This document shows positions 52,802 to 64,000 of a DNA stretch of 64,000 bases, in pieces. Source of the DNA: Pempheris klunzingeri (Eukaryota > Chordata > Actinopteri > Acropomatiformes > Pempheridae); NCBI RefSeq assembly GCF_042242105.1, contig NC_092023.1:16721433-16785432 (forward strand), read 5' to 3'. The notes under the pieces were generated by a model, which had not been told where the DNA came from, ran no database searches, and was given only the letters and a program-made list of their open reading frames with translations. Both the position numbers and the translations under genes were made by a program. Each line of letters begins with the position of its first letter. The stretch's first letter is position 1.

Positions 52802-55800
52802 CGTCCTCCAGACCCGGGCCAAATTGCACCTGCATGTACACGGGTCGTTCTGTCGGAGGATTTAGTGGAGGAGAAAAGATGCAGCTGAACAATCATCTCA
52901 GCTCAAAGACTGGAAGCAGGAAGACACTGCGTCGCTCCCCTGAAACTGAAATGCACACCTTCCAAACAACTCCAAAGCTGTTTAACTGACAAGCTGTACT
53001 TTGTCTAATTAAAGAATAAGTCTGGTGTCTACATCTTTTTCTTATTGTCCACAAATCCCATAAAGACTGAAACCAACAACACAAGTGTGGAAATCACTCA
53101 GTTCTAAGATGATAATTAACTCTTCATGAGAAAAAAAAAAACCAACTCCGAACCTGCCATTTATTTCTAATTAACAGATTTTATTGTGATTAAACAATAT
53201 TATTACCACACAAAATTATAGCCTTCGAACACTGACTGTTAGAAAGCAAAGTTATAAAGTTATAGCGACTTTTCTGAAGCAACGTCGCTGTCTTACAATG
53301 AGAGCTAAAGTTAATATTAAATGTAGGGAAATATGGCAGAGGGAGGCAGAGATCAGCAGCATAGGAGTAAAAAATAAATACATGAATAAATAAATGAATA
53401 AGTGCATCCATATTTGAAACTGGCACATTTCGGATATTAACTTACTGACAAGATGAATGTTAAATCCTTATGTTCTACAAAGACTTTGAGGAAGCACGTT
53501 AGCTGTTTTCACTCTGGGCTAAAGTCTGCAGCCACAGCGAATATGGATAATCAGCCAAGAAATGAGTGGGTGCTTTTTTTAAATTCTAGCCCATTGTAGT
53601 CTGAATTTTGAAGGAACTTTCTAAATAAAAAGGGAGTTCAGATTTATCTGACTGCTTGTATTAACTGATGAAGATACACTGCGATACACTGAGAATCGTT
53701 TTGCATTCAAATGATTTAGGTAATCGAATCGATTCATGAGATATAAATACAGAATATCACCAGAGTTATACTTTAATGTGTTAAAACTGTGAAGGACGCA
53801 ACAACAAAACCGATGGACCACTGACGCTGTATGTTTTCAACAATGGCAAACAAGCCTACTTGGCAAAAACGGTGTACTGTTCCTTATGAGGAAGGTGGAA
53901 TGTTCTAAAAAACAAAGCCTCCACTAAATCTCCAGCTGAATCCTGCTCTGGTAGCAGATCGGCAGGTGATTCGGCTACATCGGACCAAAACTGCCAGAAA
54001 AAATAAAAACCACAATCAAGTATTTCCTTTTCAAGTCAACATATCTGACTTTTCTTTAGATGTACAAATACCAGACAGTATCTGGATTGGTCCTAATGTA
54101 GTGAACCTTGAAGCCAAGAATTATATGCAAAGTTTATTTGACCCACGTCTGGTGTCATCGAACTCCTGTCTGTGCTTTACAAACCAAATCACAGCTGTTG
54201 AAGGCGGCACGCAACAACATCACAATTACAAAAATATGTTCACATTAGTTCAGATCAGTTTTGTTGGCTAAAATAACACCACTGCTGGCAGATTTTATCA
54301 GCTGCAGCTAGCGAGCTAATTAAGCTAAGGTTAGAGCTGGTTATAAACGCCATCTCTTGTTGAATTAAAACTAAATAGTTTTTACGTGAGAATCCCGTAA
54401 AAGGCTTAAACATGTAATTCATGGCTGCACACATGATATTATGCTAAAAGACTGAGGCTGAAGCTAAAACATCCAAGGTAAAAAGACAATAGCCTCACCA
54501 GTCAAAGACCCACGTAGCAGACATGGACATGTACTGTATGACCTGGATACTGGACCCAAAGATGAGGCCAATTCACTCCAATAAGAATTGCTTGCTTGGC
54601 ACATACCCTGGAAAAGTGTCTAGCTTGTGGCAGTATGTGGCCCACTCCATATGTGCAGTAGTGTTCATCATCATACCTCCGACACAGTTGGACTATGCCA
54701 ACTATGGCTTGTACATAACTGTGACATCAATCAGACAAAAAAAAGTCCTTTCTAGGCTTTTTACAAAGATTAAACCCCCATGACTTAAAAACATACAATA
54801 CATACAGTAACAATTGACCATGTTGTAGCTGGATTTGTCCTGATAACAGTTTTAGAGACGACTCTTTTACAGTGGTGCTCTACGGGAAAAATGCTTATTT
54901 GGCCACAGGGGATTTTTGTCGCTGTAATACTACGAGTGGCCACTGGGAATAACTGGAGGCAACGTTGAGTGGAGGCAACATTTCCAGGTCATATAATCCA
55001 TCCATAACATGGACATTGTTGTTAGCTTATGTATTTGTTCTAAATTTGCCAACTGTGTGTTTTCACTTTAAAAATGACGAGAAAAAGGCTTTTAAGATGA
55101 GGATTAACCAATTTGTTTGGGGGGTATAACTAGCTTGGTTAGCGCTGCTGGAGTGTAAACTATCCTAACTAAAGAGCAGGATAGAGCCTAAACTGTGACA
55201 GCACCCAGGACCGGCTCCCACACAGTGAACAGATGCTCCTCAGCCTTGTCAGTATCTCTAGGTTTTTCTGCAGGTAGCAAGCTAGCAAGACATGCTAACA
55301 TTTGAGGCTTGCATTAAAAAGACAGTGAAACACACAGGTGAATCCAATCCATATCTTTTCCCACCATCCACCACTTCACATGCAGCTCCATGTGCACGGT
55401 TCCAACATAAACAACAGAAATTCAAAACTTACGGCTGATAAGCTATGATTTGCTAATCACTGTTCGATGGATGGGTTTAGCAAACGGTCAATTCATTGCA
55501 GTCGCAACGGTCGCTGACATTTGGGCTTAAAAGCACAGACAGACAGATAAGATGACTGGACTGATCGGGAGTTTTTGGAGGAACCAGTCCAGGATGTAAA
55601 GGATCAGACAGAGGAGAGGATGTGCCATCATCATCATCATCACCGTGAACTATTTTTCCTTACTCCGTCTGACTCGGGAGAAAACTTCTCTTCATGACTC
55701 AACAACTTGTTTCCATGATCAGATTTTAACTGTAAATTAATGTTAAGTCAGTAGATGGATACAAAAGCACAATTTTACCTGAAGTGTCTCTAAATACAGA

Positions 55801-56479
55801 GGAGAGGATTCAGAACGGAAGTGTCACTAAAGACTGAGATTACCATGATACTGTAGTAGATATTGCGGTTTGTGCTGACGAATGACACAAAAGATAGAAG
55901 CTGTCATTTATATATATGTTTGAATACTGAAGGTTTATCCACACCTGCTTCCTGCTGAAAAAGCACCCAGTGCAACAATTTCCAGTGGCCTATTTCAGTG
56001 TAGTAATCTATGGAAAAGTACAAAATATCTACCAACAGCTTTGGCAATAAAAGAAAAATCCACACAATGTACCATAATGTACTTGAAGATAATGTGATGC
56101 CGATGTAATGTTTATTCAGTAATATTTATTATTGCATTATGAACTTAAACCCTGTTACGCAGCAGTAGTTATTGTGACGTGTAATGTGTTTTTGTATTTA
56201 ATCTCTCTTAAGTCCTATTAGTTTGGTTTTCTTAGTTTGACTTATAAAAACTGCTGAAGACGTGTCATTTAGGAGGAGCAGCTGTATCCAATCATGCTAT
56301 AGAAAACATTTAATATACATCTGTATGGAAATTATTACAGGAAAGCCGCTTACTCCCACAAATCTGTGGAGATGCAAACATTTTCACGTCAAAATAAAAT
56401 CATATACACAACTACTTGATTTCTTTTTCCGGTTAAGTCATTACCCAACAAGAAATGTAAAAAGGCCATTTCAATTAAC

Positions 56480-56734
56480 ATCACTATGACTCAGAAATTG
56501 CTTGTTTATTGCCGTCCTGCATCAGTCGAGACTGCGAAGCATCGTGAGTTGTTTTAAAGAAACTTTTATACTGAAAGAGGAATGACCTCAGAGGTAAGAT
56601 TAACTGCTCCAAAGAAGCCTGATGTGAATGTGACCTCATGGTACTTTTCCACAGGTTAACACACTGGAATAAAACCATTGTTAAATAAAGGTTTACCCGC
56701 TGACACCCCCTCTCCCTGGTGGCTCTCCACAGTC
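56480..56734 (-). terminator. znf365: znf365 3' UTR with poly(A) signal
   Basis: An AATAAA signal on the minus strand (56505-56510) lies about 225 bases after the znf365 stop codon, so a short 3' UTR ending near 56480 is likely. A longer alternative 3' UTR cannot be excluded. Confidence 0.5.
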
Positions 56735-57975
56735 CTACGCCTCGTACCCGGCGGACCGGCGGCGCTGGTGGTTCCAGATGTCGTCTCTGTGCTCCGGTCG
56801 ACAGAACAGCCTGGACGACTGAGCCAGCCGCTCGCGGTGCTCCCGCTCTCTGTCTCGTTCCCCTCCTGGTTGGGAGAAAGGAGGGCGGCCGCAAAAGTGG
56901 GAGGAAGAGTGGGTTCTGTTGTCATGGAGACCAGACGAGGACAGCTGACCTCCCGCTGACCTAGAAATGACATGTAAATGTTAACATGAACACAGGAAAG
57001 GAGGGGGTTGCACTGAATATGATGTGAAAAGGGCTTCCAGTGGGTGTGGTTAAACACAAATTAAGGTTTGTCCCGGGGTCGCTCATCAGATTTGCTTTTT
57101 GATGTTTTATGACAGAATGTGTATGAAAACCAGGAGCAAAAAGGTCAAACATTCACTCATTGTGTTACATGGATGGGATTATAGTGAAAATAAATTCCAA
57201 GGAAGCCCCTGAAACCTCCACATGGACCCTAGGATGGGCCCCGGACCCCACTTTGAGAACCAGTGCTCTGGAAAAGGTTTGCCACAAGATGTATGTGGCC
57301 ACTTTGTCTAATTCAACTCCCTCCGTCTCAGCAATTAGAGGATTCAAGTTTTCTTTTCATTCCTGCTCATTCATTCCTTCATAATCAATATGTTTACAAG
57401 AATATTAAGTCATGTTACTTTTTTTGGCAGACATGTTTCCAAAGCAGTTCACAATAAGTGCATCCAGCACTTATTGGATGGATACAACCAAGAAAATTAC
57501 AAGAATCATGTTAAGTGCAATTTTTGAGTTTCATCAAAAATTCATCAAATAAGCTAAACTGCCTCCTACATGTTGGACTTCCATTCATCAGACACAAACA
57601 GACTCCACATGAATGATGAAACCAGTTATTGTAGATAAACAAAACAGCAATACAGTATTTCAGGGGCAAGTCTGTCTAGAATTAGGTCATCTCAGCCTAT
57701 AACACTCACACATTTTTTAATTAACTTGGAACAGAAATTGGGATCAGTCTCTTCAGGTCTGAACCATCTCCCTGCTGATATTTTGAAACTAAATACACAC
57801 CAGAGTTTATATTTAAGATGGAAAGAAATTTGGGCATTTGTCTCTAGTTGTGAGTCTCTTTAAATTAAAAATGGAACACACAAGTGAAAGCACCACTTGG
57901 ACCAAAAGAAAGTAAGTAAAATCAAGTAAGAAGAGAAAAAGGCTGGTGGCTGGTATACATAATGCACATGTGACT

Positions 57976-58017
<42 letters not shown>

Positions 58018-61000
58018 TTCAGCAGCAGTCATGCAGACAGGTAATCCCACTCCAGTGGCTGAGGGGAAGGACACAGTGTCCCATGTTCAGCGATGAATTA
58101 AACGCAACAACACAGAAATCTAACAGACGATACACGAGTCCTCATGAATGATTTAGCAGCCACTCTGTCACCTTTTGGCTTTGATTCAGACCAACAGCAG
58201 TCCAGAGCAGCAGGTCACCTGCCCTTTTAGAGGACGGTTCCTGCTGAGTAATAAGCCTTTTTACATAACTATTAACTTACTATTAATGGTGATACATACT
58301 TTTAAAAACAACCCATCTTAAGAACTCTAAATCATGAACTCTTGCACAGTACGTAATTTCTGCTGCTAGGGGTCTCTGAAACAAGAACAAAAGACACAGT
58401 TTGATATATATTTCATGAAGTAGCGCGAGATCATGGGAGTTGTTGTCTTCACCAGCATTGCAGGTGAAAATCTATCATGCAGAAAAGCAGAAATCATGTT
58501 CACAGATGAGGCAATGTATTTAGGTTTCTTTCAAGTTATGTTACGTCATTTTATACTAATGAAACAGCTGCAAGTTAACGCGAGCTAACAAAGCATTAAC
58601 TTGCTAATTTTCCATTAGATGACTTGAGTTGACTACACATGCAGGCACAGTAACTATGTAGCTATGCTGCAACACTGACAATCATTCTGTGCTAGTTTGC
58701 AGACTTCCTTCCTCACTCTGTGACGCATCATCTGGTTCATCAGAAGTTATTGCAACTGGACGGAGTAAAGGGGACATGACGCCATTGACAGCTGAATGAA
58801 AAGCAGTTATCTTGAAAAAACAATATGGTTTTCTCTGGGTTTGAACATTGTTGGAAAGATTCAGGATGTAAGCACATAAACAAAAAAATAAAACATACAG
58901 TACAGGCCAAAAGTTTGGACACACCTTCTCATTCAATGCGTTTTCTTTATTTTCACGACTATTTACATTGTAGATTCTCACTGAAGGCATCAAAACTATG
59001 AATGAACACATGTGGAATTATGTACTTAACAAAAAAGTGTGAAATAACTGAAAACATGTCTTATATTCTAGTTTCTTCAAAGTAGCCACCCTTTGCTCTG
59101 ATTACTGCTTTGCACACTCTTGGCATTCTCTTGATGAGCTTTAAGAGGTAGTCACCTGAAATGGTTTTCACTTCACAGGTGTGCCTTGTCAGGGTTACTT
59201 AGTGGAATTTCTTGCCTTATTAATGGGGCTGGGACCATCAGTTGTGTTGTGCAGAAGTCAGGTTGATACACAGCCGACAGCCCTATTGGACAGCTGTTAG
59301 AATTCATATTATGGCAAGAACCAATCAGCTAAGTAAAGAGAAACGAGTGGCCATCATTACTTTAAGAAATGAAGGTCAGTCAGTACATAATTCCACATGT
59401 GTTCATTCATAGTTTTGATGCCTTCAGTGAGAATCTACAATGTAAATAGTCATGAAAATAAAGAAAACGCATTGAATGAGAAGGTGTGTCCAAACCTTTG
59501 GCCTGTACTGTAAGTCTAGTCATTTTTGGGCATTTTATTGTGGAAATGTTACATATTACACCTTTAAGTCTAAAAGGAGTCATACTAAGGAGACACATCT
59601 TGGTTAAGTTGTCACTTTGAGATTAAGAAAACACCAAGACGCAATGAGGCGGCACTCACCTGCTTTTAGTGATTCTGTGAGGTCCATTGTCAGTGTGCTG
59701 CTGGTACTGCTGAGGACACAGAAAAGGTCAAAGGTCATGTTGCGTTGACTTGTTATTACTGATGCTTTAAGTATTAGCAGCATTTTAATGCTGTAGCTGG
59801 TTGAGGTAGTGCAAATTCTGACTACTCATTACACCGTTTGGTAGTCAATGATAATGCATACTGTTTTATGTCACAATATTCCCAACATAGCTCCATCAAT
59901 CTTATACCTGACAAGAGGTGTAATAAGCCAGGGTGACTGAAAACACTGCCAAGACTTTACTTTGCAAAATAACTATAGCTGCTAAATAAATGTGGTGGAG
60001 TAAAAAGTACAGAGGAAGTATGAAATACTTATGTAAAGTACAAGTTCCTCATTAAATGCAGTACTTGAATACATGTACTTAGACACATTCTTCCAGTGGG
60101 ACTGTGCAGGTGTGGGCTCTGGTACCTTGTAGTGGTTGCACTGTTGTGGGCTGCCGTTAACCTGGTAATACTCCACCAGTCTCTCGGCCAGAGCGATGCG
60201 CCTCAGCAGATTCTCGATGAAGCGCTGGATTCGAACTTTGCCGCACGTTTCCTGTCGAGCTGCCGCTTCCAGAAACTTCTGGATGGTTATCACCTCCCTG
60301 GAAAAACATGAATCATATTTAATGTAAGTAAAGTAGTGAATGAATGTGCTTTTCACCTCCAGCAGAAGAGAAAAACAAGATCACAGACATGGAGATCAGT
60401 AGTCACCTTCATAGTAATGATATACCAATAATACCTAATATCAAGCCACGAGGGAATTATGACCATTCCCGATTTTCCCTAGGATCCCCATATAACTGGC
60501 ATTAAAGGGGCATTTCACAGATTTTACACAGATTTTAGCTACTAAAAAGAGCTGTAGAGTGTCTCCTGTAGCTCTGGAGGAGCTTCCAAGAGGACAAAGG
60601 AAAATAACCCTTATGCTTTTGGAGTTTGACCCGTACTAGAGACTAAAAGTCTGCTGGCTCAATGTTGATGATTTTTTTAAATATCTCACTTTTGAGTCTC
60701 CCAACTTGATGAAAGTACAACATTAAATCGCTGGAGTACCTCATTAAGTCAGCACCGTCATGGCTTATAGGGGTTATATTATGAGCACAGCTTTGAGCAA
60801 CATTTTCAAGCAGTCTGTTAATGTCACATTTAAAGACTTTCAGCAGACTGAGTTGATATTTCAATGCACGGCTGATCCATGCATGACCAGATCTACCATC
60901 AGGGTGTGCTGGGTGCTGGCCTGGGGAGCCTGCATTGCACTGAGCTCCTGAATGTCTAAAGACAAATTAAAGGTTAATTTTGGGAATGGGAAAGGTCCCT

Positions 61001-63468
61001 TTCCACTGTGGGACAGTTATCCTGTAGCACAGAACATCCAGCATACTGTATGTTGATTATATTTTGCAGTGTTGTGCACCATTAATGGTTAATGCCATTA
61101 TTGTTTCATCTGGACCATATTTCTACGCATTTTCCAAATGACTACTAGGTGCTAAATGTTTTGCAATTGGTCCAGTTACTTCAGCTGGCAGTTGCGACCG
61201 AGCTACAATGGCTGCACTTGCGTCAAAGTACGTCCACTAAAAGTGCTTGTTTTGCCTCTGACACACTCAGATTGTTATGTCTGACAACATTATGGAAAGA
61301 ATTCCTACAGAGAGAGATCTGTAAGATTCTTCTTTATCTATCCAGAAACATCTGTGATATTACCCTTTTCAAAGCCACCAGACCCTATTGACAAAACCGG
61401 TAATTTGACTTTGCAGGACATAGGAGTTGCTCATTTAGTTGCTATGATTTTGGTGTTTCAACATGTTAGATCTGATCCGAATTAACTTTTTAAAACACCA
61501 ATCTCCCAGGTTCTGTGAGGTAAAATCAATGTTTTTGTCAGTGGAGCCTACAGACACTCGTGACGAACAGTTCAAATGAGTTCCCCTTTAACGCCTTCAG
61601 AGGATCACATGAGTCAAACCTGTTGCCTGTTTACCTCTCTCGTCGTTCCAGCTCATTCTCTGAAGCGTTGAGCTGCTCCCTCAAAGCGGCGATCACCATA
61701 ACAGCCACGTCCACCTGCCGGCTCAGTGACCTCTCCCTCTCAGCTACTTCCTGCCTCTCTTGGGCCAGGTGCTGTGAGTGAGCACGCTCACACAGGAGCT
61801 CCGTGTCAGTCTGGGCGAGCTCCGTGCTCACCTTGGCCAACCGGCGCTGCATGGTGCTGTCAGCTGCTCGCAGGATGCTGGCCAGTCGTCGGCGCACTGC
61901 GGCCGAGGCTGCAGCCGTCTCCAAACCAGAGTACGAGTTCTGCTCTGGTGGTTACAGCAAAGGAGACAGAAGTTAGTGCAGCTATAACCATGACAGGCTC
62001 AGACTGTTATTCAAAGTGTCCGACAACATCATGGAAGTTATATACCGTTACATTGCTCTCTGCAAAGACACCAGTCTCCATAAGTAAAAACAGTCATTTT
62101 AGCTTGCAGAACACAGAGTTGCTGGTTTACTGCTGCTTCAATTACTTTGTCTGTTCATGTTATTGTGTTCTTTGGTGTTTAGGAGGGTTCCTTCAGATCC
62201 AACACAACATTTGTGTAACACACAATATGAAAGCTATTTGGGGTTAACAAAAAGGATCTTACAAGTCTCTCTCTGTGGGGATCATTTACATAATGTTGTC
62301 AGACACTAATGTGATTTGAACTAGACCAATTCCAAAATGGTTTGGACACAACCAGTTATTTTGAAACCCAAAGTATGTAAAATTACAGCCAAGGTTTATA
62401 AACACCAGACTTATCCTTTAAGGTATTTTAATGATGCTTCCTTGCCTCAACTTGTGCATATTCTTTTAACATTTCTTATCTTGTTCTGTGATGCGTACTT
62501 AAATGCATTTCATTTGTGACTGTAAAGCACTTTGAAACCCTGGCAATGAAGGAGCTCTTTAAGTTTTATTTGCGAGTGTACAGCCTGTCTGCTTGTGTTT
62601 CATCACACGGACTAAATGATACCAAATCTGTGGCTAAACAGAACACTAATCTTAGTCTGCTTCAGTGATCGAGTCAAAAAACGCACCATGGATCACACCC
62701 AGTTAACCAAAGTTAACTAGTTAACATATCCATCTAGAAATGTGACTGCTCCGAAACCTAAGACAGTATATCAGAGCTATAAATAAACCTGAACGCACCA
62801 ACCAAGTCCAGGTCCAGGTCCAGAGGGTCTAGAGGGGAGCCAAGAGGGGCTGGAGGGAGGAACGGGATGTGATGGTGGTTGAGGTGATGGTGGCTACTGT
62901 CTGACTTTTTGGAGGACATTTTGTTGTCGTCATTTCTACCTGCATTTCTCTCTTCACCTTTGTCGTTATCGTCCTCCTCGTCTTCTCCAACATCTTCATC
63001 TTCGGTCCCACCTTCTTCTTCATCCTCCTCCTCCTCGTCCTCCTCTCCCTCTTCCTCCTCCTCCTCCTCAGCCTGTGTCCCCACCCCGACGCTCTGGGTG
63101 CGTCTCCTCACCGAGCTGTAGGAGTGGAGGTAACTGCTGTCTCTGCTGTCACTGAGGGAGCGGGCGTGGGGTGGCCTCTGCTGCCCCCTGCGGGTCGGGA
63201 GGCTCATGTCGTGCCAGGGGATCGCCGCTGTCAACGGGTCGGGGAGTTTGCCTGTGATGCTGAAGCCGCCGGTGACCACGTCTGGTGAGCGGTACGAGTG
63301 GCGGTACTCCAGGTGGGCGCGGAGCGATGCCAGGCTACGGAAGCGCTCCTGCTCGCCACAGCGGGGGCAGCGAAAGGGAAGGTCGCAGGAGGTGATGGCG
63401 CCGCAGGCCTGGCCGTTCCTCTCAAAGAGGAAAGAACCAGAACCTCTGGAACACAACTTCTGCTGCAT
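56735..63468 (-). CDS. znf365: Zinc finger protein ZNF365 (DBZ/Su48), five coding exons
   Basis: Coiled-coil protein with one C2H2 finger; the mammalian protein binds DISC1 and NDEL1, sits at centrosomes and supports replication-fork/telomere stability. Exons in order: 62799-63468, 61635-61944, 60126-60297, 59660-59709, 56735-56960; phases 1, 2, 0, 2 agree at all junctions, giving 475 residues (human 407). The start is the MQQK methionine, as in human; the preceding in-frame codon is GTG. The C2H2 finger has Cys34, Cys37, His52, His57 in FRCPRCGEQERFRSLASLRAHLE-type sequence. An acidic Glu/Asp tract spans about 134-169. The coiled coil (RQVDVAVMVIAALREQL, FLEAAARQE, FIENLLRRIALAERLVEYYQ) aligns closely with human. 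The C-terminal about 75 residues, rich in Arg, Ser and His, are unlike the human tail I know. 5' UTR exons are expected beyond the window. Confidence 0.92.
57979..58014. repeat. (CA)n microsatellite (znf365 intron)
   Basis: Uninterrupted CA run of 18 units inside the last znf365 intron. Confidence 0.97.
58898..59510 (+). mobile_element. 613-bp Tc1 deletion derivative (MITE) in znf365 intron
   Basis: Inverted ends start CAGTACAGGCCAAAAGTTTG (left) and read CAGTACAGGCCAAAGGTTTG (right, inverted), flanked by TA on both sides. The left part keeps the untranslated region. At 59311 it keeps the first 25 codons of a Tc1 transposase (MARTNQLSKEKRVAIITLRN). The sequence then jumps straight into the right inverted repeat, so nearly all of the transposase is deleted. 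Confidence 0.92.
59965..60100 (+). repeat. Repeat of the 'GTAGTGGAGTAAAAGTA' type (znf365 intron)
   Basis: AACTATAGCTGCTAAATAAA, GTGGTGGAGTAAAAAGTACA and GCAGTACTTGAATACATGTA occur in order. Confidence 0.55.
60503..60650 (+). repeat. Short repeat sharing its start with the copy at 21158
   Basis: TTAAAGGGGCATTTCACAG plus ATTTTACACA at the start; the body then runs through GAGCTGTAGAGTGTCTCCTG. It lies in a znf365 intron. Confidence 0.55.
61108..61570. repeat. Fold-back repeat family, copy I (znf365 upstream of an exon)
   Basis: Contains the inner arm (CCACCAGACCCTATTGACAA) and then its inverted partner (TTTTTGTCAGTGGAGCCTAC) within the same copy, separated by a short loop. It lies in the znf365 intron just below the exon at 61635-61944. 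Confidence 0.75.
61982..62400. repeat. Fold-back repeat family, copy J (znf365 intron)
   Basis: Left side has GACAGGCTCAGACTGTTATT and GTGTCCGACAACATCATGG; right side has the inverted CATAATGTTGTCAGACACT. A nearly complete two-armed copy. Confidence 0.75.
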
Positions 63469-64000
63469 CACTCTACACCTGGAACACAGAGAAACAGGGA
63501 GCAGTCAGCGCTGAATCAATTACTAAACTGATCAATTGGTAAGAAACTGTTTGGAAAATTGATTATTTAATTATGTTCCAGCTTATCAAATGTGAGGATT
63601 TGCAGCTTTTTTCTGTTCTATATCACGTAACCTGAATATTTTGGGGTTTTGAAAGTTGGTTGGACGAATTAACAACAATTTAACGAGGTCTTCTTGAGCT
63701 CCTGGCAATGTCTGTGTGTGTTTGTGTGTATGCATCTATCTGTCTGTTCATGTCTGTTCTTGAAAACTACTGGTGGGATCAGCCCAATACTTTTTGTGCA
63801 CATTTCTGCCAGTATGCTGAATGATCTCTCCCTGTTACGCTGATTTAGAACTTTTGAAAAGCCTGTTGTACTGATATTCCGTCACTGACCACTGACCTGC
63901 AGCCCCGACTCTAACCGGCCAGTCGGGGCTGCAGATCATCAACAACTGCTTCAGTTTGACATCACACAGCAAAAGGCATTTGGCTTGGCTAAAAATAAGC
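63469..64000. other. Sequence upstream of the first znf365 coding exon
   Basis: A splice acceptor for the exon containing the start codon lies within about 20 bases of 63470 on the minus strand (CCAG or TAG options). Beyond it are a repeat (63515-63680) and unremarkable AT-rich DNA. The promoter and non-coding first exon of znf365 are not visible. Confidence 0.45.
63515..63680 (+). repeat. Dispersed GATTAATCGATTAG-type repeat, partial
   Basis: Contains AAATTGATTATTTAATTATG, GTTCCAGCTTATCAAATGTG and a TTTTGGGGTTTTGAAAGTTG end, as in related fish repeats. Confidence 0.55.

Larger units (their letters stand above)
45513..56480. other. Spacer between Tc1 and the end of znf365
   Basis: About 11 kb without a recognisable gene. 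It contains a hAT element (47194-48204), microsatellites (51131-51258, 52760-52801) and repeat copies at 46915 and 50125. The segment 50395-51070 is repeat-poor and begins with a minus-strand ATTAAA signal, so it might be an untranslated exon or a distal znf365 3' end; unproven. Bases 53100-56480 are AT-rich with nothing I can identify. Confidence 0.4.

Noticed and set aside
62909..63121. Serine-rich plus-strand ORF near 63.0 kb
   Set aside because: Antisense of the acidic repeat in znf365.
63180..63200. Second CTCF-like motif (GCCCCCTG core)
   Set aside because: It has a mismatch in the core and lies inside a znf365 coding exon, so chance is likely.

Overview
This is a window of vertebrate nuclear DNA, almost certainly from a ray-finned (percomorph-like) teleost. 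The genes have short exons split by GT-AG introns. The intergenic DNA is AT-rich and full of (CA)n microsatellites, Tc1 and hAT DNA transposons and short non-autonomous repeats typical of fish genomes. There are no bacterial features, no rRNA or tRNA gene that I could find, and no CRISPR array.

Four protein-coding genes can be read. (1) kif11 (kinesin-5/Eg5 mitotic motor) is on the minus strand at 1.5-16.3 kb; its 26 coding exons join in frame into a 1062-residue protein. (2) An egr2 (Krox20) gene, probably the divergent egr2a paralogue, is on the plus strand at 29.4-30.8 kb; two coding exons give 418 residues with three EGR-type C2H2 fingers. (3) ado (cysteamine/N-terminal-cysteine thiol dioxygenase) is an intronless minus-strand gene at 36.3-37.0 kb. 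(4) znf365 is on the minus strand at 56.7-63.5 kb; five coding exons give 475 residues, and its 5' leader lies outside or at the edge of the window.

Layout: kif11 and egr2 are head to head across about 13 kb of non-coding DNA. egr2 and ado are tail to tail. ado and znf365 share a strand and are separated by about 20 kb without a recognisable gene. The egr2-ado-znf365 order and orientations match the human 10q21 block, whereas human KIF11 is far away at 10q23, so the kif11-egr2 junction is a rearrangement relative to human. The genes do not form one pathway: kif11 is a spindle motor, egr2 an immediate-early/hindbrain and myelin regulator, ado an oxygen-dependent thiol dioxygenase, and znf365 a centrosome and genome-stability coiled-coil protein.

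Regulatory sequence: the kif11 promoter carries a CHR element and two CCAAT boxes (a G2/M signature), with a close CTCF-core match just beyond. The egr2 promoter carries a serum-response-type cluster of CArG and ETS motifs.

Mobile DNA: a nearly intact 1.63-kb Tc1 element whose transposase is interrupted by a heptamer repeat containing a stop codon; a 613-bp Tc1 deletion derivative; a 1.01-kb hAT element with a perfect 8-bp target duplication; a hAT transposase fragment containing a nested palindrome; and about ten copies of a long fold-back repeat family scattered through introns and spacers. I found no convincing previously undescribed biological system. The most unusual items are the fold-back family, the heptamer-interrupted Tc1, and lineage changes in egr2 and znf365.
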